This document shows positions 21,708 through 30,171 of a stretch of DNA of 64,000 nt, piece by piece. A program made the translations under genes and the position numbers. The notes under the pieces are model-generated. The model ran no database searches and was not told the DNA's origin. It saw only the letters and a list, made by a program, of their open reading frames with translations. The DNA comes from Peptoniphilus vaginalis (GTDB lineage Bacteria; Bacillota; Clostridia; Tissierellales; Peptoniphilaceae). Every line of letters begins with the position of its first letter. Positions within the stretch are counted from its first letter, which is position 1. The DNA is taken from the NCBI RefSeq assembly GCF_900176605.1, contig NZ_FXLP01000004.1, positions 1 through 64,000 on the forward strand, written 5' to 3'.

Positions 21708-22004
21708 TTAATAAAAATCTTCGTCATTATTCTTTTGTCTTTCGTACTCATCCCTAAAATTATCGTAGCTATCTTTAAAGGGATCAGAATACTTTTCTCC
21801 ATAGGACTCATCTATTCTCCCAAGTGGCTCATTGGGAATAATAATAGCAAGGGCGATGTAGACCCAAATGCTAAGTCCTCCTGGCACAATTAAAAGAAAA
21901 GCTATAAGTCTCACAAGTGCGGAGTCCATTCCAAGATACTTTGCTATCCCACCACAAACTCCTGCAAAAAACCTATCATTTCTCGACCTGTATAACTTTC
22001 TCAT
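21708..22004 (-). CDS. PspC-domain membrane protein
   Basis: A 98-aa protein starting KLYRSRNDRFFAGVCGGIAK, the PspC signature, followed by one long hydrophobic segment (residues 32-54, LVRLIAFLLIVPGGLSIWV) and a charged tail with repeated D, E and Y. PspC domains sit in the cytoplasmic membrane and take part in envelope-stress signalling in several phyla. The gene stands between pyruvate carboxylase and the IS1182 copy B, whose right-end hairpin starts almost at its stop codon and may terminate it. Confidence 0.85.
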   Translation of the reverse strand: MRKLYRSRNDRFFAGVCGGIAKYLGMDSALVRLIAFLLIVPGGLSIWVYIALAIIIPNEPLGRIDESYGEKYSDPFKDSYDNFRDEYERQKNNDEDFY

Positions 22005-22062
22005 TTCACACTTCCTTTACAAATCTCATAAGCTAATAATAAATTACCCCAGAGAGAATTTT

Positions 22063-25000
22063 TTATTCAAAGTACAATAATAGCTGACCACTTTCCACCA
22101 TGTCGCCTTCTCTTACTCTTATATCTTTAACTTTTCCATCAATGTTTGCAACAATATTTGTTTCCATCTTCATGGCTTCAGCAACAAAAAGGCTGTCTCC
22201 CTTTTTAACTTCGTCGCCTTCAGACACAAGAACTTTTACAATCTTGCCCGGTATTGATGAACCAACTTCCTTTTCATTCTTTGGATCGGCATAAATTTTT
22301 TCTTCTCCAAGACTTTCTCCTGCCTTTACAGTTTCGTCCTTGATCTTGATAGTCCTTCTTGATCCATTTATTTCAAAAGTTAGGTTTCTTGTTCCATCTT
22401 CTAATAGTTTACCAACTTCAATTAAAGTTACAATTAAAGTCTTACCTTCTTCAAGAGAAATTTCTGTTGACTCGCCTTCCATAAGTCCATGGAAGAATAC
22501 GTCAGACCCAATTCTTGTTACTTCACCATTTTCTTTTATATAGTCAAGGTAGTCATCAAAGACCTTTGGATATAGGGCTGAAGAAATTATATCTTCTTCA
22601 CTTGGACTTATTCCCTTATCTTCCAAATGTCTTTTAATTTTATCAAAGTCCTCATCCTCTAAGAGTTCTCCAGGTCTTTTTTTAATTGGACTTTCTCCCT
22701 TAAGAATCATTTTTTGTAGGTCCTTAGGAAAGCCTCCATAAGGTTGACCCATCATACCCCTAAAGTAAGTCATAACAGAGTCGGGATAGTCGAGGTTCTT
22801 GCCCTTTTCCAAAATATTTTCTGGAGTGAGTTCATTTTGCACCATAAAAATTGCAAAGTCCCCAACCATTTTTGATGAAGGAGTTACCTTTACAATGTCC
22901 CCCACCATTTCGTTGACTCGCTTGTACATTTCCTTAACGTCCTTAAACTTGTGACCAAGTCCAAAGGACTCAACTTGTGGCTTTAGGTTTGAATATTGTC
23001 CCCCAGGAATTTCATACTTATAAATTTCTGTAGAACCTGACTTCAAATCAGATTCAAAGTTTGCATAAACTGGTCTAACTGCAGCCCAATATTTTGAAAT
23101 ATCCTCTACCTTGTCTAGGTCGATTTCTGTATCCCTTTCAGTGCTTTTAAGGGCAGCGACAACTGAGTTTAGGGCAGGTTGTGAAGTAAGCCCACTCATA
23201 GAGTTAACTGCTGTGTCAGCAATATCAACTCCAGCTTCAGTTGCCTGCAAGATTGTGGCAACCCCGTTGCCAGTTGTGTCGTGAGTGTGAAGGTGGATTG
23301 GAAGACCCACTTCTTCCTTTAAGTTCTTGATTAACTTCTTAGCTGCATAAGGTTTTAATAGACCAGACATATCCTTGATGCCGAGAATTTGTGCCCCAGT
23401 CCTTTCAAGTTCCTTTGCAAAGTCAACATAATACTTGATAGAATACTTGTCCCTCTTCTCGTCAAGTATGTCACCAGTGTAGCACATCGTTGCCTCAGCA
23501 ATTTTTCCATTTTCAAGCACTTGGTCAATAGAAAGCCTCATACCGTCAAGCCAGTTAAGTGAATCAAAAACCCTAAAGAGGTCAACCCCATTTTTTGCAG
23601 ACTCTTTTATAAACTTAACAACAACATTGTCTGGATAATTTTTGTAGCCCACTGTGTTGTTGCCACGAATCAGCATTTGCAAAAGCATATTTGGCATCCT
23701 TTCACGAAGGAGCCTCAACCTTTCCCATGGATCTTCGTGGAGGAACCTATAAGCAACATCAAAGGTTGCCCCGCCCCACATTTCTACAGAAAATAGCTTG
23801 TCCATGTTGTAGTTCATAGCTTCAGCAATCTTCACAAGGTCAATAGTCCTCATCCTTGTAGCCATAAGTGATTGGTGGGCGTCACGCATACTTGTATCAG
23901 TTAAGAGAAGCTTCTTTTCCCTTAGGATATGATCCTTAATTCCATCAGGTCCAAGTTCATCAAAAATTTGCTTGTAACCCTTGAAGTCCTTCCTTTCAAA
24001 ACTTGGAACTTGAGGAACATCAAAATTTTTCTCAAGAGTCTTAGTGTCATTGACAACTCTCTCTCCAATAATTTTCATTAGTCTAAGTTCCTTGTCCTTG
24101 GAAGACTTAATCTCAAACAACTCTGGATGCTCTTCGATAAAACCTGTGTCGCAAGTTCCCTCTTCAAACTCTTTGGTATTTAAAACATTTAACAAGAAAC
24201 CAATGTTAGTCTTAACTCCACCAACCTTTAGTTCAGAGAGAGATCTCTTTGCCTTTCTTATGGCATCCTTCCAAGTCCTTGCCTCAGTAATTACCTTTAC
24301 AAGAAGAGAATCGTAATAAGGCGAAATCACTGCACCAGTAAAGCCGTTGCCACCGTCAAGCCTTACCCCAAAACCAGAAGATGACCTGTATAAATTAATT
24401 TGCCCAGTGTCTGGCATAAAGTTGTTGAGAGGATCTTCTGTTGTGACACGACATTGGATAGAAAAACCCCTGTGGTCAATGGCATCTTGACCGCTGATTC
24501 CAATTTCTTGGCTGTCAAGCCTGTAGCCCATGGCAACAAGAATTTGTGACTGAACAATATCAATGTCAGTGCACATTTCTGTAACAGTGTGCTCAACTTG
24601 GACCCTTGGGTTAACTTCTATAAAGTAGTGGTCTCCCTTGGAGTCAACTAAAAATTCAACAGTCCCAGCGTTAGAATAACCAATAGACCTTGCAATCTTT
24701 AGGGCATCTTGGCAAATTTCTTCTCTTAGTTCCACTGGAAGAGAAAAGGCTGGAGTGTATTCAATAACCTTTTGGTGACGTCTTTGGATAGAGCAGTCCC
24801 TTTCATAAAGATGAACAATGTTGCCATACTCATCTCCCAAAATTTGCACTTCAATGTGCTTTGGCTTGTGAAGATACTTTTCAATAAACATTGAGTCATC
24901 GCCAAAGGCTTTTTTAGCTTCGTTCTTGGCAGATTGGAACTTATCCAAAAGTTCCTCTTCGCTCTGGGCAATCCTCATGCCCCTTCCGCCACCACCAGCA

Positions 25001-25488
25001 GCAGCCTTAATCATAACAGGATAGCCACAAGACTTTGCAAAGAGAAGGGCCTCTTCCTCATTGCGAATAGGTTTCTCAATCCCAGGAATAGTTGCAACCC
25101 CAGCTTCCTTTGCAACAATCTTTGAAGTGATCTTGTCCCCAAGCTTTTCCATAACCTCTGGACTTGGTCCAATAAAAGTAATCCCCTCTTCCTTACACTT
25201 CCTTGCGAACTCAGGATTTTCTGACAAAAATCCGTAGCCAGGGTGGATGGCATCAACACCCTTCTTCTTTGCAAGACTAATTATCTCGTCAATGTCTAGG
25301 TAGGCATCAAGAGGTGACTTGCCCTTGCCAATCTCGTAAGACTCGTCAGCCTTAGTCCTAAAGAGTGCCAGCCTATCCTCTTCAGAATAAATGGCAACTG
25401 AGCGAATCCCCATTTCTCTTGCTGCCCTGAAAATTCTAATGGCAATCTCTCCACGATTAGCAACTAAAATTCTTTTGAACTTCTTCAT
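22063..25488 (-). CDS. pyc: Pyruvate carboxylase
   Basis: The 1141-aa single chain has all domains in order: biotin carboxylase (residues 1-450, with GAAGGGGRGMRIA-type ATP loop and EVNPRVQVEHTVTEM), carboxyltransferase (about 530-800, DTSMRDAHQSLMATRMRT and ELERTGAQILGIKDMSG), tetramerisation region, and a C-terminal biotinyl domain with the biotin lysine in AEAMKMETN near residue 1106. It makes oxaloacetate from pyruvate, the anaplerotic entry into the reductive branch of the citrate cycle. It stands alone, downstream of rpsI, with its own GGGAGGAAAT ribosome site. Confidence 0.96.
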   Translation of the reverse strand: MKKFKRILVANRGEIAIRIFRAAREMGIRSVAIYSEEDRLALFRTKADESYEIGKGKSPLDAYLDIDEIISLAKKKGVDAIHPGYGFLSENPEFARKCKEEGITFIGPSPEVMEKLGDKITSKIVAKEAGVATIPGIEKPIRNEEEALLFAKSCGYPVMIKAAAGGGGRGMRIAQSEEELLDKFQSAKNEAKKAFGDDSMFIEKYLHKPKHIEVQILGDEYGNIVHLYERDCSIQRRHQKVIEYTPAFSLPVELREEICQDALKIARSIGYSNAGTVEFLVDSKGDHYFIEVNPRVQVEHTVTEMCTDIDIVQSQILVAMGYRLDSQEIGISGQDAIDHRGFSIQCRVTTEDPLNNFMPDTGQINLYRSSSGFGVRLDGGNGFTGAVISPYYDSLLVKVITEARTWKDAIRKAKRSLSELKVGGVKTNIGFLLNVLNTKEFEEGTCDTGFIEEHPELFEIKSSKDKELRLMKIIGERVVNDTKTLEKNFDVPQVPSFERKDFKGYKQIFDELGPDGIKDHILREKKLLLTDTSMRDAHQSLMATRMRTIDLVKIAEAMNYNMDKLFSVEMWGGATFDVAYRFLHEDPWERLRLLRERMPNMLLQMLIRGNNTVGYKNYPDNVVVKFIKESAKNGVDLFRVFDSLNWLDGMRLSIDQVLENGKIAEATMCYTGDILDEKRDKYSIKYYVDFAKELERTGAQILGIKDMSGLLKPYAAKKLIKNLKEEVGLPIHLHTHDTTGNGVATILQATEAGVDIADTAVNSMSGLTSQPALNSVVAALKSTERDTEIDLDKVEDISKYWAAVRPVYANFESDLKSGSTEIYKYEIPGGQYSNLKPQVESFGLGHKFKDVKEMYKRVNEMVGDIVKVTPSSKMVGDFAIFMVQNELTPENILEKGKNLDYPDSVMTYFRGMMGQPYGGFPKDLQKMILKGESPIKKRPGELLEDEDFDKIKRHLEDKGISPSEEDIISSALYPKVFDDYLDYIKENGEVTRIGSDVFFHGLMEGESTEISLEEGKTLIVTLIEVGKLLEDGTRNLTFEINGSRRTIKIKDETVKAGESLGEEKIYADPKNEKEVGSSIPGKIVKVLVSEGDEVKKGDSLFVAEAMKMETNIVANIDGKVKDIRVREGDMVESGQLLLYFE

Positions 25489-25570
25489 AATTTCCTCCCT
25501 TTTAGTTTTAGATATTATACATCAAAAACAAAGTAAATTGTAGAAGCAATGTATAAAGAATTGGTCATGC

Positions 25571-25598
25571 AAAAAAAGAACCCTCTTGCGAGGGCTCT
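25571..25598 (-). terminator. Terminator of the rplM-rpsI operon
   Basis: On the minus strand AGAGCCCTC, GCAA loop, GAGGGTTCT and a T tract: a strong stem with one G-U pair and a tetraloop. Confidence 0.9.
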
Positions 25599-25615
25599 TG
25601 TAAAATGATATAAAA

Positions 25616-26008
25616 TTATCTCTTTGAGAATTGAGGAGATTTTCTAGCCTTTTTAAGACCGTATTTCTTTCTTTCCTTCATTCTTGGATCTCTTGTTAGA
25701 TATCCTGCTTTTTTAAGAACTGATCTGTATTCTGGATCTACTTCTAGTAGGGCTCTAGCAACGCCGTGTCTAACTGCTCCTGCTTGTCCTGAGTATCCTC
25801 CACCGATTACTTTTACGATTACATCGAAGGATGCTTCTGTTTCTGTAAGTTCTAGTGGTTCCTTTGCAACTATTCTTAGTGTTTCAAAATCAAAGTATTC
25901 TTCGATATCTTTACCGTTGATAATAAATTTTCCATTGCCAGGTAGAAGTCTAACTTGGGCGATGGATTTTTTTCTTCTTCCAGTACCTCTGTATTGTATA
26001 GTTTCCAT
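25616..26008 (-). CDS. rpsI: 30S ribosomal protein S9
   Basis: Residues 1-130 give the full S9 pattern: [16 protein letters not shown] at the start, [20 protein letters not shown] in the middle and the conserved C-terminal [12 protein letters not shown]-like tail that reaches the decoding site. I place the start at the ATG at 26008 behind GGAGGT; an in-frame TTG four codons earlier overlaps the binding site and is unlikely. It follows rplM by about a dozen bases, the usual L13-S9 operon. Confidence 0.97.
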   Translation of the reverse strand: METIQYRGTGRRKKSIAQVRLLPGNGKFIINGKDIEEYFDFETLRIVAKEPLELTETEASFDVIVKVIGGGYSGQAGAVRHGVARALLEVDPEYRSVLKKAGYLTRDPRMKERKKYGLKKARKSPQFSKR

Positions 26009-26020
26009 TCTTACCTCCAA

Positions 26021-26449
26021 TTAAAATTCATAAACTTCAGGTGCTTGTGCTGCGTGTGGATGTTCGCTACCAGTGTAAACTTTAAGTTTTTTGATCATCT
26101 TTCTGCCTAGTCTGTTCTTAGGAAGCATTCCCTTAACTGCTAGTTCGATAACTTTTTCTGGTCTCTTTTCCATCATTTCTGCGTACACAATTTCTTTTCT
26201 TCCACCTGGGTATCCAGTGTGATATGCGTGAATTTTTTGGTTTAGTTTGTTACCTGTCAATACAACTTTGTCTGCGTTTATAACAATAACAAAGTCTCCA
26301 CAGTCCACATGTGGTGTAAAGATAGGTTTTCTCTTTCCTCTTAAAACACTTGCAATTTCTGATGCTAATCTACCAAGGACTTTACCTTCGGCGTCGATAA
26401 CATACCATTTTCTTTCAACTTCATTTGCTTTAGCCATATAGCTTTTCAA
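26021..26449 (-). CDS. rplM: 50S ribosomal protein L13
   Basis: The 142-aa protein shows the L13 signatures [36 protein letters not shown] and [20 protein letters not shown]. It is an early assembly protein of the large subunit. It heads the operon with rpsI and is preceded by a short leader with a hairpin and a consensus promoter. Confidence 0.97.
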   Translation of the reverse strand: MKSYMAKANEVERKWYVIDAEGKVLGRLASEIASVLRGKRKPIFTPHVDCGDFVIVINADKVVLTGNKLNQKIHAYHTGYPGGRKEIVYAEMMEKRPEKVIELAVKGMLPKNRLGRKMIKKLKVYTGSEHPHAAQAPEVYEF

Positions 26450-26501
26450 TGAATTTTCCTCCTAAATAGTTTAAAAATTATTCCGGGGCTTTTTAAACAT
26501 G
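26450..26501 (-). promoter_or_regulatory. Possible L13 ribosomal leader
   Basis: The 52-base untranslated leader between the predicted start and rplM folds into one hairpin, GTTTAAAAA with TTTTTAAAC (26471-26498) enclosing a GC-rich loop, ending just before AGGAGGA. Autoregulatory L13 leaders with a short hairpin are known in Firmicutes; I infer the class from position only. Confidence 0.4.
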
Positions 26502-26507
26502 ACACTT

Positions 26508-26536
26508 ATTTTAGACTATAAAGTCTATCTTGTCAA
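26508..26536 (-). promoter_or_regulatory. Promoter of rplM-rpsI
   Basis: On the minus strand a perfect TTGACA (26531-26536), 17 bases and TAAAAT (26508-26513). Confidence 0.8.
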
Positions 26537-26554
26537 TATTTATGGGGATTTTTC

Positions 26555-28060
26555 TTAAATACTTTCTCTTTCTTTTTCTATGTTTACATTTTCAAGTGGT
26601 GTTGGATAAGCTGAGTCCTTCTTGAATTTTTCAATTTGCTTCTTAACTCTATTTACTGAAGCTACTGTTCCCACTCCTGCTACACATCCACCTGGGCATG
26701 CCATACCTTCTAGTAGATAGCCGTCCAACTTGCCTGCCTTGGCAATTTTTAACATCTTCTTACATTCTGCAAGGGTATGTGCTCCTTGGATGTGAATGTC
26801 TTTATCTGGTGCAAGTTTTTCTGCAACTACTTTTACTGATTCGGCTACGCCACCTGCTATTGGGTATCCTCTACCAAGAGCCGATCCGTCGTCTACTACT
26901 TTTTCTACTTTTATTTCTGATGGTTCTATGTCCTTTGCTACGAACATTCCCATTAGTTCTTCAAAGGTTATTACAAAGTCTACGTCTGATTTTACCTTTG
27001 TATCTATGGCTTCAAGTTTCTTTGATGTGCATGGTCCTATGAATACTACTACTGCATCTGGGTCCTTGGCCTTTATGTGGTTGGCTGTGTATCTCATTGG
27101 TGATCCTGAGTCTGATACTTGATCAAAGAATTCTGGGAATTCATTTTTTATCATTAGGGTCCAAGAGAAGCAGCAGCTTGTACCCATAAATGGGATGTCT
27201 TTTGGCACTCTTTCCAGGTATTCTTTTGCTTCGTGTAGTGTCGTAAGATCGGCTCCAAGGGCAACTTCTATTACATCTTCAAAGCCAAGTTGTTTTATTG
27301 CTTCTATTATTTGTTCTGCACTTACGTTGGCACCAAATTGTCCTATATAGGATGGTGCTATGGCTCCGTAAACTCTCTTGCCTGATTTGATTGCCTTTAT
27401 AAGTTGGAAGATTTGTGTCTTGTCTGAGATTGCTCCAAAAGGACATTCTGCTATACATCTTCCACAAGCTACGCACTTCTCATGATCTATTTCTGCTCTG
27501 CCAAATTCATCTGATGAAATGGCATTAACCCCACAAGCAGCTGCACATGGTCTGTCGTACTTTACTATTGCAGAATATGGACAAGCGTCATGGCATCTTC
27601 CACATCTTACGCATTTATCTTTGTCAATAATTGTTCTATCTTTACCCATAGAAATGGCATTGACTGGACAAACATTTATACAAGGGTGGGCTATACACTT
27701 TCTACAATTGTCTGTTGTATAGTATGCCTTTGTTGGACAAGCTTCGCAACCAAATTTTATTACGTTTATTAGTGGTTTTTCGTAAGCGTTTGTGTCTATA
27801 TCAACCTTGTCAAAGCCGTCTGTTACATTTTTAAATACGCCAATCTCTCTAACATCTAGCCCCATCGCTAGTCTAAGTCTTTCATCGACAACTGCCCTTT
27901 CTCTAAAAATATCACTTCTATATTTTGCCACTTCTCCAGGTACTATCTTGTAGCTGGATTCTTCTAGGGCAGATATATCTAAATCATTATAGGCAATTCT
28001 TGCAACTTCAGCAAAAACTTTTCTTCTGATGTCGACAAGTGTTCCATATATTTCTTTCAT
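26555..28060 (-). CDS. Group B-type [FeFe] hydrogenase
   Basis: After a 100-residue N-terminal region come ferredoxin-like clusters: CEACPTKAYY with CRKCIAHPCINVCPV, CVRCGRCHDACPYSA, and CVACGRCIAECPFGA. The H-cluster domain has TSCCFSW near residue 297, GPCTSKK near 344 and EGMACPGGCVAGVG near 457, the cysteines that hold the active-site cluster. The TSCCF variant and single-chain plan of about 500 aa point to the poorly characterised group B rather than the standard A group. It reduces protons or oxidises hydrogen with ferredoxin or another carrier. The 2Fe-2S gene lies 16 bases upstream. Confidence 0.88.
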   Translation of the reverse strand: MKEIYGTLVDIRRKVFAEVARIAYNDLDISALEESSYKIVPGEVAKYRSDIFRERAVVDERLRLAMGLDVREIGVFKNVTDGFDKVDIDTNAYEKPLINVIKFGCEACPTKAYYTTDNCRKCIAHPCINVCPVNAISMGKDRTIIDKDKCVRCGRCHDACPYSAIVKYDRPCAAACGVNAISSDEFGRAEIDHEKCVACGRCIAECPFGAISDKTQIFQLIKAIKSGKRVYGAIAPSYIGQFGANVSAEQIIEAIKQLGFEDVIEVALGADLTTLHEAKEYLERVPKDIPFMGTSCCFSWTLMIKNEFPEFFDQVSDSGSPMRYTANHIKAKDPDAVVVFIGPCTSKKLEAIDTKVKSDVDFVITFEELMGMFVAKDIEPSEIKVEKVVDDGSALGRGYPIAGGVAESVKVVAEKLAPDKDIHIQGAHTLAECKKMLKIAKAGKLDGYLLEGMACPGGCVAGVGTVASVNRVKKQIEKFKKDSAYPTPLENVNIEKERESI

Positions 28061-28076
28061 CGTTTCACCTTATTAC

Positions 28077-28349
28077 TTATATTCTTAATTTATCAATTAT
28101 TTTTGCACTAACTTCTTGTGCAGTAGCCTTTAGCATTATCTCGTCATCTACGATGACAACTGGTGATGCTTCGTTGTTGTGAATCTTGCAATAGTTTAGA
28201 CAATGTGCAAATTCAATTTCTAAGTTTTCAGCAGAACATAGTTCGGACTCTGGTCCACACAAATGATCTTGTAAGTACTCTACTGCATCATAAATAGCAT
28301 TTGCTCCCATAAGAGTGCATCTAGCACCCATACAAATAGTAACTTTCAT
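28077..28349 (-). CDS. Thioredoxin-like 2Fe-2S ferredoxin (NuoE/HydC-like domain)
   Basis: The 90-aa protein has four cysteines in the spacing of NuoE-type 2Fe-2S domains: CMGARC at the start and CLNYC near residue 55 within EFAHCLNYCKIHNNEASPVV. It is too short for a complete NuoE subunit and lacks its helical N-terminus. It is the first gene of the hydrogenase unit and is probably the electron-transfer partner of the enzyme. Confidence 0.8.
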   Translation of the reverse strand: MKVTICMGARCTLMGANAIYDAVEYLQDHLCGPESELCSAENLEIEFAHCLNYCKIHNNEASPVVIVDDEIMLKATAQEVSAKIIDKLRI

Positions 28350-28375
28350 ATATCCTCCTCATCACTCTATAAGGA

Positions 28376-28393
28376 TAGTTTAACATTTAACAA
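28376..28393. promoter_or_regulatory. Rex-like operator before the hydrogenase unit
   Basis: Read on the minus strand, TTGTTAA, four bases, TAAACTA: the left half equals the Rex consensus and the right half matches 5 of 7 against TTAACAA, with the standard 18-base length. Rex represses fermentative genes when NADH is low. No rex gene lies in the window. The site is between the divergent hydrogenase and Crp/Fnr genes and could affect either. Confidence 0.4.
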
Positions 28394-28465
28394 TCATTTC
28401 TTCAATCATTATAATTAATTTATGATAATTTTATTAAAAATGATACAATATAGAAGAGGTGGAAT

Positions 28466-29110
28466 ATGAAAAACATTGAAATCTTAAAAAATTTGACCCT
28501 CTTTAAGGGTCTTGATGATGAAGAGTTAATAGAAATAAAAAAATATTTATCAGATGTGAAGACTTATGAAGCAAGAGAAATTATCTTTACTATTGGTGAT
28601 GAGATAAATTATTTTGGCATCCTCTTAAGAGGTCAAGTGGACTTGTCTCTTGAAGACGTCTTTGGCAACAAGGCAATCTTATCAAAGTTAACTGGCCCTG
28701 CCCTCTTTGCCGAGTCTGTCTTGATAAGAGATGTTTGCGAAATCCCTTTGTCTGTGATAGCAGCTTGTGACTCTGAAGTCCTTTTTTTTGACTACAAGGC
28801 CTACAAGTCATCAGCTTCATCTTCTCTCTTAAAGGTCCAAGACAATCTAATAAAAATCTTGGCGGGTAAAAATTTATTTATGCGCGACAAGCTTAACCTT
28901 CTTAGTCTTCCTTCATCTCGTGCCAAAATTTTATATTTTCTATCTAGTGAGGCTCGCAAGAGGAAGTCAAAATACTTTACAATTGATTTTAACATTAGCG
29001 AGCTTGCACAGTTTTTGAACTTGAATCGGTCTTCACTATCTCGTGAACTTTCGAAACTAAAAAAAGAAGGCCTCATTGATTATCACAATAAGACCTTCCG
29101 CATTTTATAA
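28466..29110 (+). CDS. Crp/Fnr-family transcriptional regulator
   Basis: Residues 8-120 form a cyclic-nucleotide-binding-like barrel (LFKGLDDEELIEIKKYLSDV, then GQVDLSLEDVFGNKAILSKL). The C-terminal helix-turn-helix has the Crp pattern FNISELAQFLNLNRSSLSRE followed by LSKLKKEGLI. There is no N-terminal cysteine set for an Fnr-type iron-sulphur cluster, so oxygen sensing by that route is unlikely. It is divergent from the hydrogenase genes and may control them, though the link is only positional. GAGGTG precedes the ATG. Confidence 0.85.
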   Translation: MKNIEILKNLTLFKGLDDEELIEIKKYLSDVKTYEAREIIFTIGDEINYFGILLRGQVDLSLEDVFGNKAILSKLTGPALFAESVLIRDVCEIPLSVIAACDSEVLFFDYKAYKSSASSSLLKVQDNLIKILAGKNLFMRDKLNLLSLPSSRAKILYFLSSEARKRKSKYFTIDFNISELAQFLNLNRSSLSRELSKLKKEGLIDYHNKTFRIL

Positions 29111-29150
29111 TTTTATTTTCTTTTTCAATTTTAAAATTTTAATTAATAAA

Positions 29151-29657
29151 TTATTCTTTGTTTTGATGGGCTACTCTTGCACAGGCTGCTGCAGCTATGG
29201 CTGCCACCAAGTCGTCGGCAAAAGTAGTCACTCTTTCTACTTTTTTCTTTTCATCTAAGTCTTTGATTATGCCAATTTTTTTCTTATCAAGATAACCAAA
29301 GTTTGTAAGACCAATTGTCCCGTACATATTTACAATTCCAAGGGTAAGTATCTCATCAATTCCATAAAGTCCCTCGTCATCTCTTATTATTGATAGCAAA
29401 GGTTCAGGTAGCTTGCCTTCATTTGCCAAGTCGTCTAGGGCAAGTCCTGTTAGGATTGCGTGGATAGATTCCCTCTTCCTAACAACACTTTCTACACTTT
29501 CAAGGCACCTTTCCAGACTCAAGTCACTAATATAATCTCCTTGAAGCTCTTGGACAAGTTTTGCAATTTCTATTAACTCTATTCCAAAGTCCTCTAGTCT
29601 CTTTACTGTAAGTTGGTAGAGTTCTTCCATGTCATATTTATATAATTTATCCTTCAT
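29151..29657 (-). CDS. pgpA: Phosphatidylglycerophosphatase A-type protein
   Basis: The 168-aa protein matches the PgpA family (YutG type of Firmicutes): the segment AILTGLALDDLANEGKLPEP, the middle GLYGIDEILTLGIVNMYG, and the C-terminal TTFADDLVAAIAAAACARVAH. It would dephosphorylate phosphatidylglycerol phosphate. Like other short Firmicutes members it lacks the strong membrane segments of the proteobacterial enzyme. It is last in a unit with a membrane protein and apbE and is convergent with the Crp/Fnr gene. Confidence 0.75.
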   Translation of the reverse strand: MKDKLYKYDMEELYQLTVKRLEDFGIELIEIAKLVQELQGDYISDLSLERCLESVESVVRKRESIHAILTGLALDDLANEGKLPEPLLSIIRDDEGLYGIDEILTLGIVNMYGTIGLTNFGYLDKKKIGIIKDLDEKKKVERVTTFADDLVAAIAAAACARVAHQNKE

Positions 29658-29665
29658 AGATTCTC

Positions 29666-30163
29666 CTATCTTCTTCTCATTCTCGCCTTGCTTCTTCTCA
29701 TCATCTTGGCTCTTGAAATTTTAATTGAGATTCCATAGATAAATCCTGGAACAAGACTTGCTACAAAAAGGCTTAGGGGGTTGTAAGCAATCCCCAAAAT
29801 CTTAATAGCATAAACCTCTGGCATCAAAAAGAATTCTAAGGGGAACTTCCAATAGGACCCTCCTACTGACCTAGAAAAGACTTCTCTTCCCAAGCCCACA
29901 AAGGCAAAGGCAAATAGGACTAGACCAATTAGCCAGATTAAATTGCCTGCAAAAAAGTCCAAGCTCCTTGCATTCTTCTTTGATAGTCCCTTACCAAAAT
30001 TAAAGTAGAGGATCAGGATAAGGGCCACTAAAATAACTTTAAAGGCAAGGTTGCCATAGACAAGGTTCCTCACTTGGCTAGATAAGTTAATCAAGCAAGC
30101 AAGGGCAAAGGTTATAAAAACTATTAAGATGTGAAAAATTAAAGCTCTAGTGTTATTTCTCAT
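29666..30163 (-). CDS. Small integral membrane protein, unknown
   Basis: I do not recognise a family. The 165-aa protein has four hydrophobic segments (residues 9-27, 38-56, 73-92 and about 118-145) and a very basic C-terminus, RAKMMRRSKARMRRR, which should stay in the cytoplasm. It lies 8 bases downstream of apbE and 8 bases upstream of pgpA, so all three are one transcription unit. ApbE proteins attach FMN to membrane redox proteins, but no flavinylation motif (S/T-G-A-T) is visible here. Confidence 0.6.
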   Translation of the reverse strand: MRNNTRALIFHILIVFITFALACLINLSSQVRNLVYGNLAFKVILVALILILYFNFGKGLSKKNARSLDFFAGNLIWLIGLVLFAFAFVGLGREVFSRSVGGSYWKFPLEFFLMPEVYAIKILGIAYNPLSLFVASLVPGFIYGISIKISRAKMMRRSKARMRRR

Positions 30164-30171
30164 CTCAGGAC

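Noticed and set aside
29111-29150. Terminator between the convergent Crp/Fnr and pgpA genes
   Set aside because: Only an AT palindrome without GC pairs is present; no convincing hairpin.
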